DNA of 64,000 bases from Pandoraea vervacti (lineage in GTDB: Bacteria; Pseudomonadota; Gammaproteobacteria; Burkholderiales; Burkholderiaceae): contig NZ_CP010897.2 in assembly GCF_000934605.2 (NCBI RefSeq), forward strand, positions 2,976,001-3,040,000. Reading direction: 5' to 3'. Shown here in pieces: positions 26,419-34,934 of this stretch. How positions within the stretch are numbered: position 1 is the stretch's first letter; every line of letters begins with the position of its first letter. The position numbers and the translations under genes were made by a program. The notes below the pieces were generated by a model. It did no database searches. It was not told the DNA's origin and saw nothing but the letters and a program-made list of their open reading frames with translations.

Positions 26419-28401
26419 ATGCCTGCTCGCAGTGACAAGACGTCCCGTGCTACGAAATCGTCATCCGTGAAGGGCGGCGCGGCGACGTCGCCGTCGTTGT
26501 CATCCTCCTCGGCGGCGACTTCCACCGCGTCGCGCGCACGCGGCGCACCGAAATCGACCCGCTCGCCGACACGTCGCGCGACGCCGAAGGGCGCTCCCGC
26601 CGTCGACGCTGCGTCGGGCATGACCGCGCCGGACACCTCGCCGTCGCCAGACACCGTCGCCCCCACACCGCCGACATCGCTCACATCGTTCGCCGATCAT
26701 CTCGATCGCGCCGCCATGGCAGCGACCGCGCGCTTCACCGGCAATGTGTCCCCGGCAGCCGTCGCACTCGCGTGGGCCGACTGGGCGATGCACGCCGCAA
26801 CGGCGCCGGGCCACCAGTTGAATGTATTCAAGGCGTTCGCGGCCATCGACAGGCCAGCCGCAGCCAAAGCGGGCGAACCGCATGCGGTCGACCGACGCTT
26901 TCGCGATCCGTCGTGGGATCAGTTGCCGTTCGCGTGGCTGCGCGAACGATTCCTGCGCGCGCAGGATGTCGTCGACGAAATGACCGGCGACATTCCTGGC
27001 GTCGAACCGCATCACCGCGATGTCGTGCGTTTCATGGCCCGGCAATGGCTAGATGTGTTCTCGCCAAGCAACCAATGGTGGGCGAACCCCGAAGTGCTTG
27101 CGGCGATTCGCGAAACGCAGGGGCGCAATCTCGTCAAGGGCGCACAGCGCTGGTGGTCGGACGCACGGGATATGGCAGGCGGCAGCGCGCCGGGGGCCGG
27201 CCCCGAAGCCTGCAAGGCATTTCGCGTGGGGCATGACATTGCCGCTACGCCGGGCAAGGTCGTCTACCGCAATGCCTACTTCGAGTTGCTTCAATACGCG
27301 CCGGGGCAAGCGCAGACATGGCGCGAACCCGTGCTCATCGTGCCGTCGTGGCTGTTGAAGTACTACATTCTCGATCTCGAAGCGCAGCACTCGCTGGTGG
27401 GCTATCTGGTCGCGCAAGGCCATAACGTCTTCATGATGTCGTGGCACAACCCTGGCCCGCACGCGCGCGACCGGGGTCTCGAAGACTATCTGGAGTCCGG
27501 CCTGCTCACCGCGTTACGTGAGGTCCGGCGGTTGACCGGCAACGTGCCGGTGCACGCCTGCGGTTACTGCCTGGGCGGTACGTTGCTCGCCATCGGGGCC
27601 GCGACGCTGGCCCGTCGGGACAGCGAGCGCCCTGCGCGCAGTCGCGACAGGGAGGATGCCAACGCGCTCGCCAGCGTTACGCTGCTTGCTGCGCAGACGG
27701 ATTTCAGCGAACCCGGAGAACTCGGCCTTTTCATCGATGCCAGTCAGGTCGCCTATCTCGAGGCGATGATGTGGCGGCAGGGGTTTATCAGTGGCGAGCA
27801 ACTCGCGGGCACCTTCCAGTTGCTCAATTCGCGCGATCTGATCTGGTCGCGGCTCATGCGCGACTATCTGCTTGGCACGCCCGCCCAGACCACCGACTTT
27901 ACCGTCTGGAATGCCGATACGACACGTATTCCCGCGCGCTTGCACAGCGAGTGCCTGCGAGCGCTGTATCTGAACAACGCCCTGGCGACGGGTTCACTGA
28001 ACATTGGCGGTCAACCGGTCGCGTTGTCGGACATTCGCGTGCCGATGTTCGTCGTCGCGACCGAGCGCGATCACATCTCGCCCTGGCGTTCCGTCTACAA
28101 GATGCACCTGCTCTATCACGCAGACCTGACGTTCGCCCTCGTATCGGGCGGCCACAATGTGGGCGTGGTCTGCGAGCCCGGGCACGCGCGTAGCCATCAT
28201 CGGGTGGCCACACGCGCGGCGGGCGCGGCGTACCGCGACCCGCAGACCTGGTACGACGCGACCCCCGCCATGCAAAGCTCCTGGTGGCCCGCATGGCAGG
28301 CGTGGCTGCTGGCGCAAGGCAGCGGCAAGTCCGTCGCCGCCGCCTGGCCGCCGGCCAAGCCGCTGGACGACGCGCCCGGAACTTACGTGCTCGAGCGCTG
28401 A
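26419..28401 (+). CDS. phaC: Class I polyhydroxyalkanoate synthase (PhaC)
   Basis: 660 residues, polymerises 3-hydroxyacyl-CoA into PHA granules. The lipase-like box GYCLGG places the catalytic Cys at 384, with Asp551 (TERDHISP) and His579 (SGGHNVG) completing the triad. The N-terminal PhaC domain starts near 150 (FRDPSWDQLPFAWLRERFLR). The first 95 residues are a Ser/Thr/Ala/Arg-rich disordered extension absent from most synthases. Typical class I enzymes have about 590 residues. The gene ends tail to tail with the phasin gene, overlapping it by 19 bases. Confidence 0.93.
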   Translation: MPARSDKTSRATKSSSVKGGAATSPSLSSSSAATSTASRARGAPKSTRSPTRRATPKGAPAVDAASGMTAPDTSPSPDTVAPTPPTSLTSFADHLDRAAMAATARFTGNVSPAAVALAWADWAMHAATAPGHQLNVFKAFAAIDRPAAAKAGEPHAVDRRFRDPSWDQLPFAWLRERFLRAQDVVDEMTGDIPGVEPHHRDVVRFMARQWLDVFSPSNQWWANPEVLAAIRETQGRNLVKGAQRWWSDARDMAGGSAPGAGPEACKAFRVGHDIAATPGKVVYRNAYFELLQYAPGQAQTWREPVLIVPSWLLKYYILDLEAQHSLVGYLVAQGHNVFMMSWHNPGPHARDRGLEDYLESGLLTALREVRRLTGNVPVHACGYCLGGTLLAIGAATLARRDSERPARSRDREDANALASVTLLAAQTDFSEPGELGLFIDASQVAYLEAMMWRQGFISGEQLAGTFQLLNSRDLIWSRLMRDYLLGTPAQTTDFTVWNADTTRIPARLHSECLRALYLNNALATGSLNIGGQPVALSDIRVPMFVVATERDHISPWRSVYKMHLLYHADLTFALVSGGHNVGVVCEPGHARSHHRVATRAAGAAYRDPQTWYDATPAMQSSWWPAWQAWLLAQGSGKSVAAAWPPAKPLDDAPGTYVLER

Positions 28402-28973
28402 GCATGCCCGCCGCCGCGCTTCGGCGGCACGCGGCCATTGAGCGGCGATTGCTGCGAGACGGCCGCCTCGGTGGCCTGTGCCGCTTCGCTCGACATGCGA
28501 CGCCACGCATCCATCGTGCCCTGCGTCGCATCGTTGAACGCCTGGAACCATTTCTGCAGCGGCGCCTCGGCCGCCTGCGTGGCGGCGCCCGCCGCCGTCC
28601 CGGCGCCGATCAGATCCGGCAAGGTCATTGCACCGGCCATGCCGTGCTGCAACTCTTCAGTCGTCTTGCGGCAGTGCTCGGCCCAGAGCAATTGATTGTT
28701 GGCGCACACGGCCAGCCACTCGCGCCAGAACTCGTTTTGCTGCGCGAGCTGACCATTAAGCAGTTGCAGATGGGCGGTGAGCAGTCCATTGAAATCCTTG
28801 GCGCCGCCGAGCGACTGTGCCGCTTGCGAATGGGCCTTGAGCAGTGCTTCGTCGCGTTCGACTTGCAACTGATGCGTGCGTTGCGCGGCCTCCAGCAGAA
28901 TCCCGTAAGCGCCGAGCGCACTGGCAGTGCCGAGTTTGACCAACGCCAGTGCCGGATTCGTTTCCTTTGACAT
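28383..28973 (-). CDS. Phasin family protein
   Basis: 196 residues, mostly amphipathic helix with Gln/Ala-rich heptads (LVKLGTASALGAYGILLEAA, then RDEALLKAHSQAAQSLGGAK, then QKWFQAFNDATQGTMDAWRR), matching phasins that coat PHA granules. A Gly/Arg-rich tail closes it. The start at 28973 has TAGGAG upstream. It lies on the same strand and 41 bases after phaB, so both are probably transcribed together, while phaC faces them. Confidence 0.85.
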   Translation of the reverse strand: MSKETNPALALVKLGTASALGAYGILLEAAQRTHQLQVERDEALLKAHSQAAQSLGGAKDFNGLLTAHLQLLNGQLAQQNEFWREWLAVCANNQLLWAEHCRKTTEELQHGMAGAMTLPDLIGAGTAAGAATQAAEAPLQKWFQAFNDATQGTMDAWRRMSSEAAQATEAAVSQQSPLNGRVPPKRGGGHAQRSST

Positions 28974-29014
28974 ATTGACTCTCCTAAATAAGTAGTTAGC
29001 TGCGTCGCTACGCG

Positions 29015-29758
29015 TTACTCCATGTGCATGCCGCCATTGATGGCGAGGTTGCTGCCCGTGATGAACCCTGCGTCGTCGGAGACGAGGAAGGCGACGAGTG
29101 CCGCCACTTCGTCGGGCCGCCCCAGACGACCGACCGGAATCTGCGGAAGAATGCGCGATTCGAGTACCTCCTGCGGCACGGCGGTCACCATCTTGGTCGC
29201 CAGATAGCCCGGCGAGATGGTGTTGACGGTCACGCCCGACTTGGCAACTTCGAGCGCGAGCGCTTTGGTGAACCCATGCATGCCCGCCTTCGCTGCGGCG
29301 TAGTTCGCTTGTCCGAAGGCGCCGCGGCTGCCGTTGACCGATGAGATGTTGACGATGCGTCCCCAGCCACGGGCGACCATGCCGCCAAAAATCGGCCGGG
29401 TCATATTGAAAACGCTGTCCAGATTCGTGCGCAATACCGACTGCCAGTCCTCGGCCGTCATCTTGCGCAGGGTGGCGTCGCGCGTGATCCCCGCATTGTT
29501 GATGAGAATATCCACCGCACCGAAGTCCGATTCGATGGCTTTCGCACAAGCCGCGCACGACGCGAAGTCGGCAACGTCGACACGATAGGCGGCGAATTCC
29601 CGGCCCGTGGCGCGCATGCGCTCGACCCAGCCTTCGCAATCGTGATTGTTGGGGGAACAGGTAACCGCGACGCGGTACCCGGCATCGGCAAGCCGCAGGC
29701 TGATCGCCTCGCCCAAACCGCCCATGCCGCCTGTGACCAATGCTGTTCGTGTTGTCAT
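29015..29758 (-). CDS. phaB: Acetoacetyl-CoA reductase (PhaB)
   Basis: 247 residues, the usual PhaB length. Short-chain dehydrogenase motifs: TGGMGGLG (9-16), NNAG (87-90), Ser140, Tyr153 and Lys157 in the NISSVNGSRGAFGQANYAAA region. Reduces acetoacetyl-CoA with NADPH to (R)-3-hydroxybutyryl-CoA for PhaC. ATG at 29758 has GGAGA nine bases upstream; the longer frame lacks a site. phaA is not in the window. Confidence 0.92.
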   Translation of the reverse strand: MTTRTALVTGGMGGLGEAISLRLADAGYRVAVTCSPNNHDCEGWVERMRATGREFAAYRVDVADFASCAACAKAIESDFGAVDILINNAGITRDATLRKMTAEDWQSVLRTNLDSVFNMTRPIFGGMVARGWGRIVNISSVNGSRGAFGQANYAAAKAGMHGFTKALALEVAKSGVTVNTISPGYLATKMVTAVPQEVLESRILPQIPVGRLGRPDEVAALVAFLVSDDAGFITGSNLAINGGMHME

Positions 29759-29774
29759 GGCTATCCGTCTCCGG

Positions 29775-29791
29775 TTAACGTCTGTCGTTAA
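29775..29791. promoter_or_regulatory. Candidate operator upstream of phaB
   Basis: A perfect dyad TTAACG-N5-CGTTAA overlaps the leader just ahead of the phaB ribosome binding site. It suits a dimeric repressor. The regulator is not identified here. Confidence 0.4.
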
Positions 29792-30249
29792 ACTTCGGAT
29801 ACATCCAGCATAGTCGTGAACGACCGACTCGCTGTGGCAATCGACATCCCCGCATGTCACTGGCTCGAGTTCGTTTGACTTCAATCAAGCCCATAGCGCC
29901 GACGCTACACTGTCAGCACCCAAAAATGCCGCCGCCGGCATCGCTGTTGCGTGCCGCTCACGTTGTGAAATGCCGGGTGTCTTCGCTACGATGTCGCCAG
30001 TCGTTGCAACTGGCCCGTGTGCGACTCGACGCACATGACAACGTTCCTCGGTTGTGACAATTTGTCCCGGTGACAGCCTTCGCGACAGCCCCGCCGACAC
30101 AAGGACCTCACATGGTGCATTGCATGCAATCTCACGATGTGCCGACGCTGAATTCGCGTTCACGCCCGACGGCGCTTGATAGGCATCGTACTCCAAATTA
30201 ATTTGTTGGTAAGTCGTTCCCGACACGTCAACAACAATCCAATGACCCA

Positions 30250-30311
30250 CCCCTATCGATAGTCATAGGGGGGCGCATGTAACGTGCCCACGCCCGTTGC
30301 AGGGCGTGGGC
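30250..30311. repeat. Two adjacent strong hairpins
   Basis: First hairpin: CCCCTAT-N8-ATAGGGG at 30250-30271. Second: GCCCACGCCC-GTTGCA-GGGCGTGGGC at 30286-30311, a perfect 10-bp stem with a 6-base loop. Neither is followed by a T-run on the plus strand. They could be part of a structured leader, the end of a small RNA, or protein sites. Confidence 0.7.
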
Positions 30312-30504
30312 AATCCATATATCATCGCCCGTAGATTTAATTCGGGTCACCGGGTCGCGGCGGACGGACGCATCACCGCATTACCGCCTTGCCGCTATGA
30401 CGCTCACGCCTGCGGCCCCCGGCGACCTTGCCGTCAGCGTCGACAAATTCGTCGTAATCGTTTGTTTTTTCTACTGAATTCCTCACTTTGTGGGTCACGA
30501 GCGC

Positions 30505-31737
30505 ATGATGTCCTTATTGCCCGATACCGCTCCTCGACGCCGGCTCGCGCTGGCGCTCGCCACCACCGCCATCGCTGCGGCCGCGCTTGCCGCCTGCTCT
30601 CGCAAGGCGCCGCCAGAGCCGCCCCCGCGTCCGGTGGTCGCCGTCGCCGCGAAGCTCGCGGAGCAAACGCCCATTGCCTCGCTTCCCGGGCAGATCGAGG
30701 CGCGTTACACCACACCGCTGTCGTTCCGCGTCGCCGGCAAGATCGTCGATCGGTCGGTGCGTCTGGGCGACACCGTGAAGGCGGGCCAGGTCGTGGCACG
30801 ACTCGACCCTGCCGATCTGTCGAAGAACGCCGCCAGCGCGCGTGCACAGCTCGACGCCGCGCAGCATCAACTCGAATACGCAACGCAAACGGTCACTCGC
30901 GATCGGGCGCAGGCGCGTGAAAACCTGATCGCGCCGGCGCAACTCGAACAATCCGAAAATGCCTACGCGAGCGCGTTGGCGCAGCGCAATCAGGCCAGCC
31001 AGCAGGCAGCGCTTGCCGGCGATCAATTGAGCTACGGCAATCTCAAAGCGGACCGCGACGGGGTGATCACCGCCGAGCAGGCCGATACCGGACAAAACGT
31101 CGGTGCGGGTCAACCGGTGTACCAGTTGGCGTGGACGGGTGATGTCGACGTGATTGCCGACGTGCCCGAGGTCGCCCTCGGCGCGTTCCGTATCGGACAG
31201 ACGGCGACCGTCTCGTTGCCCGCATTGCCGGGCAAAACGTGGCAGGCACGCGTGCGCGAGATCGCTCCGGCGGCCGACCCCCTGAGCCGCACCTATCGCG
31301 CCAAGCTCTCGCTGCTCTCGCCTGGCCCGGAAGTGAAGCTTGGCATGACGGCCAACGTGGCCTTCGCACAGCCGTTGCCCGTCGTGGCCGCTCCGCCAGC
31401 CGCGTCCGCGCCGACGGCAGCGTCGGGCACGCCTGCCGCATCAGGTGCGCCGACGACGAACGCCAGCGCGCAGCCGCAGCAAGCTCAGCAACCGATCACG
31501 CTGCCCTCCACCGCACTCTTCCATGATGGCAACCAGCCCGCCGTGTGGGTCGTCAAAGCCGACGACACGCTCGTGCTCCGACGCGTGGCCATCGTTCGCT
31601 ACGGCGAGCGCACCGTCACGGTCGCCGGTGGTATCCAGCCAGGCGAGCGCATCGTCTGGCAAGGCGTTCACACAGTGACCGCCGGCGAGAAGGTTCGCGT
31701 CATTGCCCCCCTGCATCCTGAGGATTTCGCGTCATGA
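30505..31737 (+). CDS. RND efflux periplasmic adaptor (membrane fusion protein)
   Basis: 410 residues, a lipoprotein adaptor joining pump and outer-membrane channel. The lipobox ALAACS puts the lipidated Cys at 31. Family pattern: IASLPGQIEARYTTPLSFRV, then a biotinyl-like hairpin (GKIVDRSVRLGDTVKAGQVV), a coiled coil (about 100-190) and beta-barrel region (IAPAADPLSRTYRAKLSLLS). A Pro/Ala/Thr linker lies at about 295-330. Start choice: ATG at 30505; a GTG 15 bases earlier is also in frame. It overlaps the pump gene by four bases. Confidence 0.93.
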   Translation: MMSLLPDTAPRRRLALALATTAIAAAALAACSRKAPPEPPPRPVVAVAAKLAEQTPIASLPGQIEARYTTPLSFRVAGKIVDRSVRLGDTVKAGQVVARLDPADLSKNAASARAQLDAAQHQLEYATQTVTRDRAQARENLIAPAQLEQSENAYASALAQRNQASQQAALAGDQLSYGNLKADRDGVITAEQADTGQNVGAGQPVYQLAWTGDVDVIADVPEVALGAFRIGQTATVSLPALPGKTWQARVREIAPAADPLSRTYRAKLSLLSPGPEVKLGMTANVAFAQPLPVVAAPPAASAPTAASGTPAASGAPTTNASAQPQQAQQPITLPSTALFHDGNQPAVWVVKADDTLVLRRVAIVRYGERTVTVAGGIQPGERIVWQGVHTVTAGEKVRVIAPLHPEDFAS

Positions 31738-34700
31738 GCATGGAAGACGGCAAGCCTCCCCTGCCCCAGGCATCCCAGGACCCAAGCGCCGCCGAACCGA
31801 AGGACTACCGCCATGAAGAGGGGCGTTTCAACCTCTCGGCATGGGCGTTGCGACATCGCGCGCTGGTGGTTTTCCTGATCGCAATGGCCACGATTTTCGG
31901 CATTCTGGCTTACTCGCGCCTTGCCCAGTCGGAAGATCCGCCCTTCACGTTCCGCGTGATGGTGATCCGCACATTCTGGCCCGGCGCGACTGCCCGGCAG
32001 GTGCAGGAACAGGTCACCGACCGTATCGCCCGCAAGCTCCAGGAGATGCCCAACATCGACTTCCAGCGCAGCTATTCGCGCCCGGGCGAGTCGCTGCTGT
32101 TCTTCTCGATGAAGGATTCGGCCCCCGCCAGCGAAGTGCCCGAAGAGTGGTATCAGGTGCGCAAGAAAGTCGGCGACATCGCTTACACGCTGCCCCCCGG
32201 CGTGCAGGGCCCCTTCTTCAATGACGAGTTCGGCGACGTCTATACGCACATCTTCACCTTGGAAGGCGATGGCTTCGGCCCGGCGCAGCTGCGCAACTAC
32301 GCGGACGCCCTGCGTACCGTGCTGCTGCGCGTGCCCGGCGTTGCGAAGGTTGACTACTTCGGCGATCAGGACCAGCGCATCTACGTCGAGATCAGCAACA
32401 CGCAACTCACCCGACTGGGTATCTCGCCCAATCAGATCGCCATGGCCGTCAGCGGCCAGAACGCGGTGTCGCCCGCGGGCACCATCGAAGCGCCCAACGA
32501 CCGTGTCGTCGTGCGTCCGAGCGGTCAATACCGCAATGTCAACGAGCTTGCCGACACGCTCATTCGCGTGAATAACCGCACCTTCCGACTGGGCGACATT
32601 GCCACGATCAAGCGCGGTTACATCGATCCGCCGGTCTCGGAAATGCGCTTCGGCGGCAAGCCGGTGCTGGGCATCGGCATCACCATGAAAAAGGGGCAGG
32701 ACGTCGTCCATCTGGGCAAGGCGCTGGAGAGCACCATGGGCAACCTGCGCGCGCAGTTGCCCGCCGGGTTGAAGCTCACCGAAGTGGCGAGCATGTCGCA
32801 ATCGGTGTCGCATTCGGTCGACGACTTCCTCGAAGCCGTGGCCGAAGCCGTGGCGATCGTGCTGATCGTGAGCCTCGTCTCGCTCGGATTCCGCACCGGC
32901 ATGGTCGTGGTGATTTCCATTCCGGTCGTGCTCGCCGTCACGTCGCTGTTCATGTACATCTTCGACATCGGTCTGCACAAGGTGTCGCTCGGCACGCTGA
33001 TTCTCGCGCTGGGCCTGCTCGTGGACGATGCGATCATCGCGGTCGAAATGATGGCCGTGAAGCTCGCGCAAGGCTGGAATCGCAAGCGCGCTGCCGCCTT
33101 CGCCTATACGAGCACGGCATTTCCCATGCTCACGGGCACGCTGGTGACAGTGTCGGGCTTCCTGCCGATCGCGCTGGCGAAATCGAGCACCGGCGAGTAC
33201 ACGCGTTCGATCTTCGAAGTCTCGGCCATCGCGCTGCTCGCGTCGTGGCTGGCGGCGGTCGTGCTGATTCCGTTGCTGGGCTACAAGATGCTGCCGGAGC
33301 GCGCGCGGGAGGCCCATCACGCCGACGACCACGAACACGAGGTCTACGACACGAAGTTCTACAACCGCCTGCGTGGCTGGCTGACGTGGTGCATCGAGCG
33401 CAAGCTCATCGTGCTCGTCATCACCGTGGTGCTGTTCCTGATTGCGATGGCGGGCTTCTCGCTCGTGCCGCAACAGTTCTTCCCGAGCTCCGATCGCCCC
33501 GAATTGATGGTGGATCTGCGCCTGCAGGAAGGTGCGTCGTATCAGGCCACGCTGCGTGAGACCGAGCGTCTGGAGAAGCTGCTCGAAGGCCGCAAGGAGA
33601 TCGATCACACGGTGAGCTTCGTCGGTACGGGCGCGCCCCGTTTCTACCTGCCGCTCGACCAGCAACTGCCCACGCCCAACTTTGCCCAACTCGTGATTAC
33701 CGCCAAGTCGGTGGAAGAACGCGAGGCGCTCGCAAAGTGGCTGGAGCCGAAACTTCGCGAGACGATGCCGGGCGTTCGCACGCGCTTGTCGCGTCTGGAG
33801 AACGGGCCGCCAGTCGGGTTCCCGGTGCAGTTCCGCGTGAGCGGCGACGATATCGGCACGGTGCGCAAGATCTCCGAGCAAGTGGCGGATGTCATGCGCA
33901 GCAACGGCGACACCATCGACGTCCAGTTCGACTGGGACGAACCCTCGCAGCGCTCCGTACGCTTCGAAGTCGACCAGCAGAAGGCGCGCGCACTGGGCGT
34001 GAGCTCATCGGACATCGCGAACTTCATCGCCATGACGCTCACCGGGTACGACATCAGCCAGTACCGCGAGCGCGACAAGCTGATCGCCATTACGCTTCGC
34101 TCGCCCAAGGCCGAACGCGTCGACCCGGCGAAGCTCGCCACGCTCGCCATGCCGACACCGAACGGTCCCGTGCCGCTCGCCACGCTCGGCCGGGTGGTCG
34201 ACGAACTGGAGTACGGCGTGATTTGGGAACGTGACCGTCAGCCGACGATTACCGTACGCTCGGACGTGCGTGCCGGCAAGCAAGGGATCGACGTGACCGA
34301 AGCCGTCTTCAAGCAACTCGGCGACATTCGCAAGGCGCTACCGGTCGGCTATCGCATCGAGATCGGCGGGTCGGTCGAAGAGTCGGGCAAGGGACAGGCG
34401 TCGATCAACGCGCAGATGCCGATCATGATCATTGCCGTGCTCACGCTGCTGATGATCCAGTTGCAGAGCTTCGCGCGGACCATGCTCGTGGTGCTGACCG
34501 CGCCGCTGGGCATGATCGGCGTGGTCGCCACGCTGCTGCTGTTCGGCAAGCCGTTCGGCTTCGTCGCCATGCTCGGCGTGATCGCCATGTTCGGCATCAT
34601 CATGCGCAACTCGGTGATCCTGGTCGATCAGATCGAACAGGACGTCGCCGCCGGACACCCGCGCTTCGACGCCATCGTCAGCGCCACGGTGCGACGTTTC

Positions 34701-34934
34701 CGACCGATCACGCTGACGGCGGCGGCCGCCGTGCTCGCGCTGATCCCGCTGTTGCGCAGCAACTTTTTCGGTCCGATGGCGACGGCGCTCATGGGCGGCA
34801 TCACCAGCGCGACCATCCTGACCGTATTTTTCCTGCCGGCGCTGTACGCCACGGCGTTCCGCGTGCGTCACGACGAACGTGCCTCGCATGCTCAGAGTCC
34901 GTCCGAGGCCAGCCCGCAAGGAGACCGCTCATGA
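31734..34934 (+). CDS. RND efflux pump inner-membrane transporter (AcrB/MexF superfamily)
   Basis: 1066 residues, proton-driven resistance-nodulation-division transporter. N-terminal helix about 38-60, then the large periplasmic porter domains, and TM4 with the acidic pair in LGLLVDDAIIAVEMM, used for proton relay. The second half repeats the layout with C-terminal helices around MPIMIIAVLTLLMIQLQSF and FVAMLGVIAMFGIIMRNSVI. The closest type by pattern is the group of short-adaptor pumps with SEDPPFTFRVMVIRTFWPGA near the N-terminus. Substrate unknown. ATGA overlaps on both sides show translational coupling. Confidence 0.95.
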   Translation: MSMEDGKPPLPQASQDPSAAEPKDYRHEEGRFNLSAWALRHRALVVFLIAMATIFGILAYSRLAQSEDPPFTFRVMVIRTFWPGATARQVQEQVTDRIARKLQEMPNIDFQRSYSRPGESLLFFSMKDSAPASEVPEEWYQVRKKVGDIAYTLPPGVQGPFFNDEFGDVYTHIFTLEGDGFGPAQLRNYADALRTVLLRVPGVAKVDYFGDQDQRIYVEISNTQLTRLGISPNQIAMAVSGQNAVSPAGTIEAPNDRVVVRPSGQYRNVNELADTLIRVNNRTFRLGDIATIKRGYIDPPVSEMRFGGKPVLGIGITMKKGQDVVHLGKALESTMGNLRAQLPAGLKLTEVASMSQSVSHSVDDFLEAVAEAVAIVLIVSLVSLGFRTGMVVVISIPVVLAVTSLFMYIFDIGLHKVSLGTLILALGLLVDDAIIAVEMMAVKLAQGWNRKRAAAFAYTSTAFPMLTGTLVTVSGFLPIALAKSSTGEYTRSIFEVSAIALLASWLAAVVLIPLLGYKMLPERAREAHHADDHEHEVYDTKFYNRLRGWLTWCIERKLIVLVITVVLFLIAMAGFSLVPQQFFPSSDRPELMVDLRLQEGASYQATLRETERLEKLLEGRKEIDHTVSFVGTGAPRFYLPLDQQLPTPNFAQLVITAKSVEEREALAKWLEPKLRETMPGVRTRLSRLENGPPVGFPVQFRVSGDDIGTVRKISEQVADVMRSNGDTIDVQFDWDEPSQRSVRFEVDQQKARALGVSSSDIANFIAMTLTGYDISQYRERDKLIAITLRSPKAERVDPAKLATLAMPTPNGPVPLATLGRVVDELEYGVIWERDRQPTITVRSDVRAGKQGIDVTEAVFKQLGDIRKALPVGYRIEIGGSVEESGKGQASINAQMPIMIIAVLTLLMIQLQSFARTMLVVLTAPLGMIGVVATLLLFGKPFGFVAMLGVIAMFGIIMRNSVILVDQIEQDVAAGHPRFDAIVSATVRRFRPITLTAAAAVLALIPLLRSNFFGPMATALMGGITSATILTVFFLPALYATAFRVRHDERASHAQSPSEASPQGDRS

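Larger units (their letters stand above)
29759..30504. other. Large intergenic region between phaB and the efflux operon
   Basis: 746 bases with no clearly supported gene. It contains the phaB operator-like dyad, an AT-rich patch around 30170-30245 with a CAAATTAATTTG palindrome at 30194-30205, and two strong hairpins at 30250-30311. One minus-strand open frame (29885-30250, GTG start, about 121 codons) reads plausibly in its first 40 codons but matches no family I know; I do not call it a gene. The efflux operon promoter should lie in the right part. Confidence 0.5.

Noticed and set aside
28974..29639. Upstream extension of the phasin frame through phaB
   Set aside because: The phasin has its own ribosome binding site and start at 28973; the extension is phaB read in another frame.
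29885..30250. 121-codon minus-strand frame upstream of phaB
   Set aside because: The first 40 codons look protein-like, but there is no family match, the start is GTG with a poor site, and the rest has shadow-like composition. Kept only as an open possibility in the findings.
31668..33881. Open frame of 737 codons on the minus strand opposite the RND pump
   Set aside because: His/Asp/Arg-rich low-information sequence antisense to a clear transporter gene.
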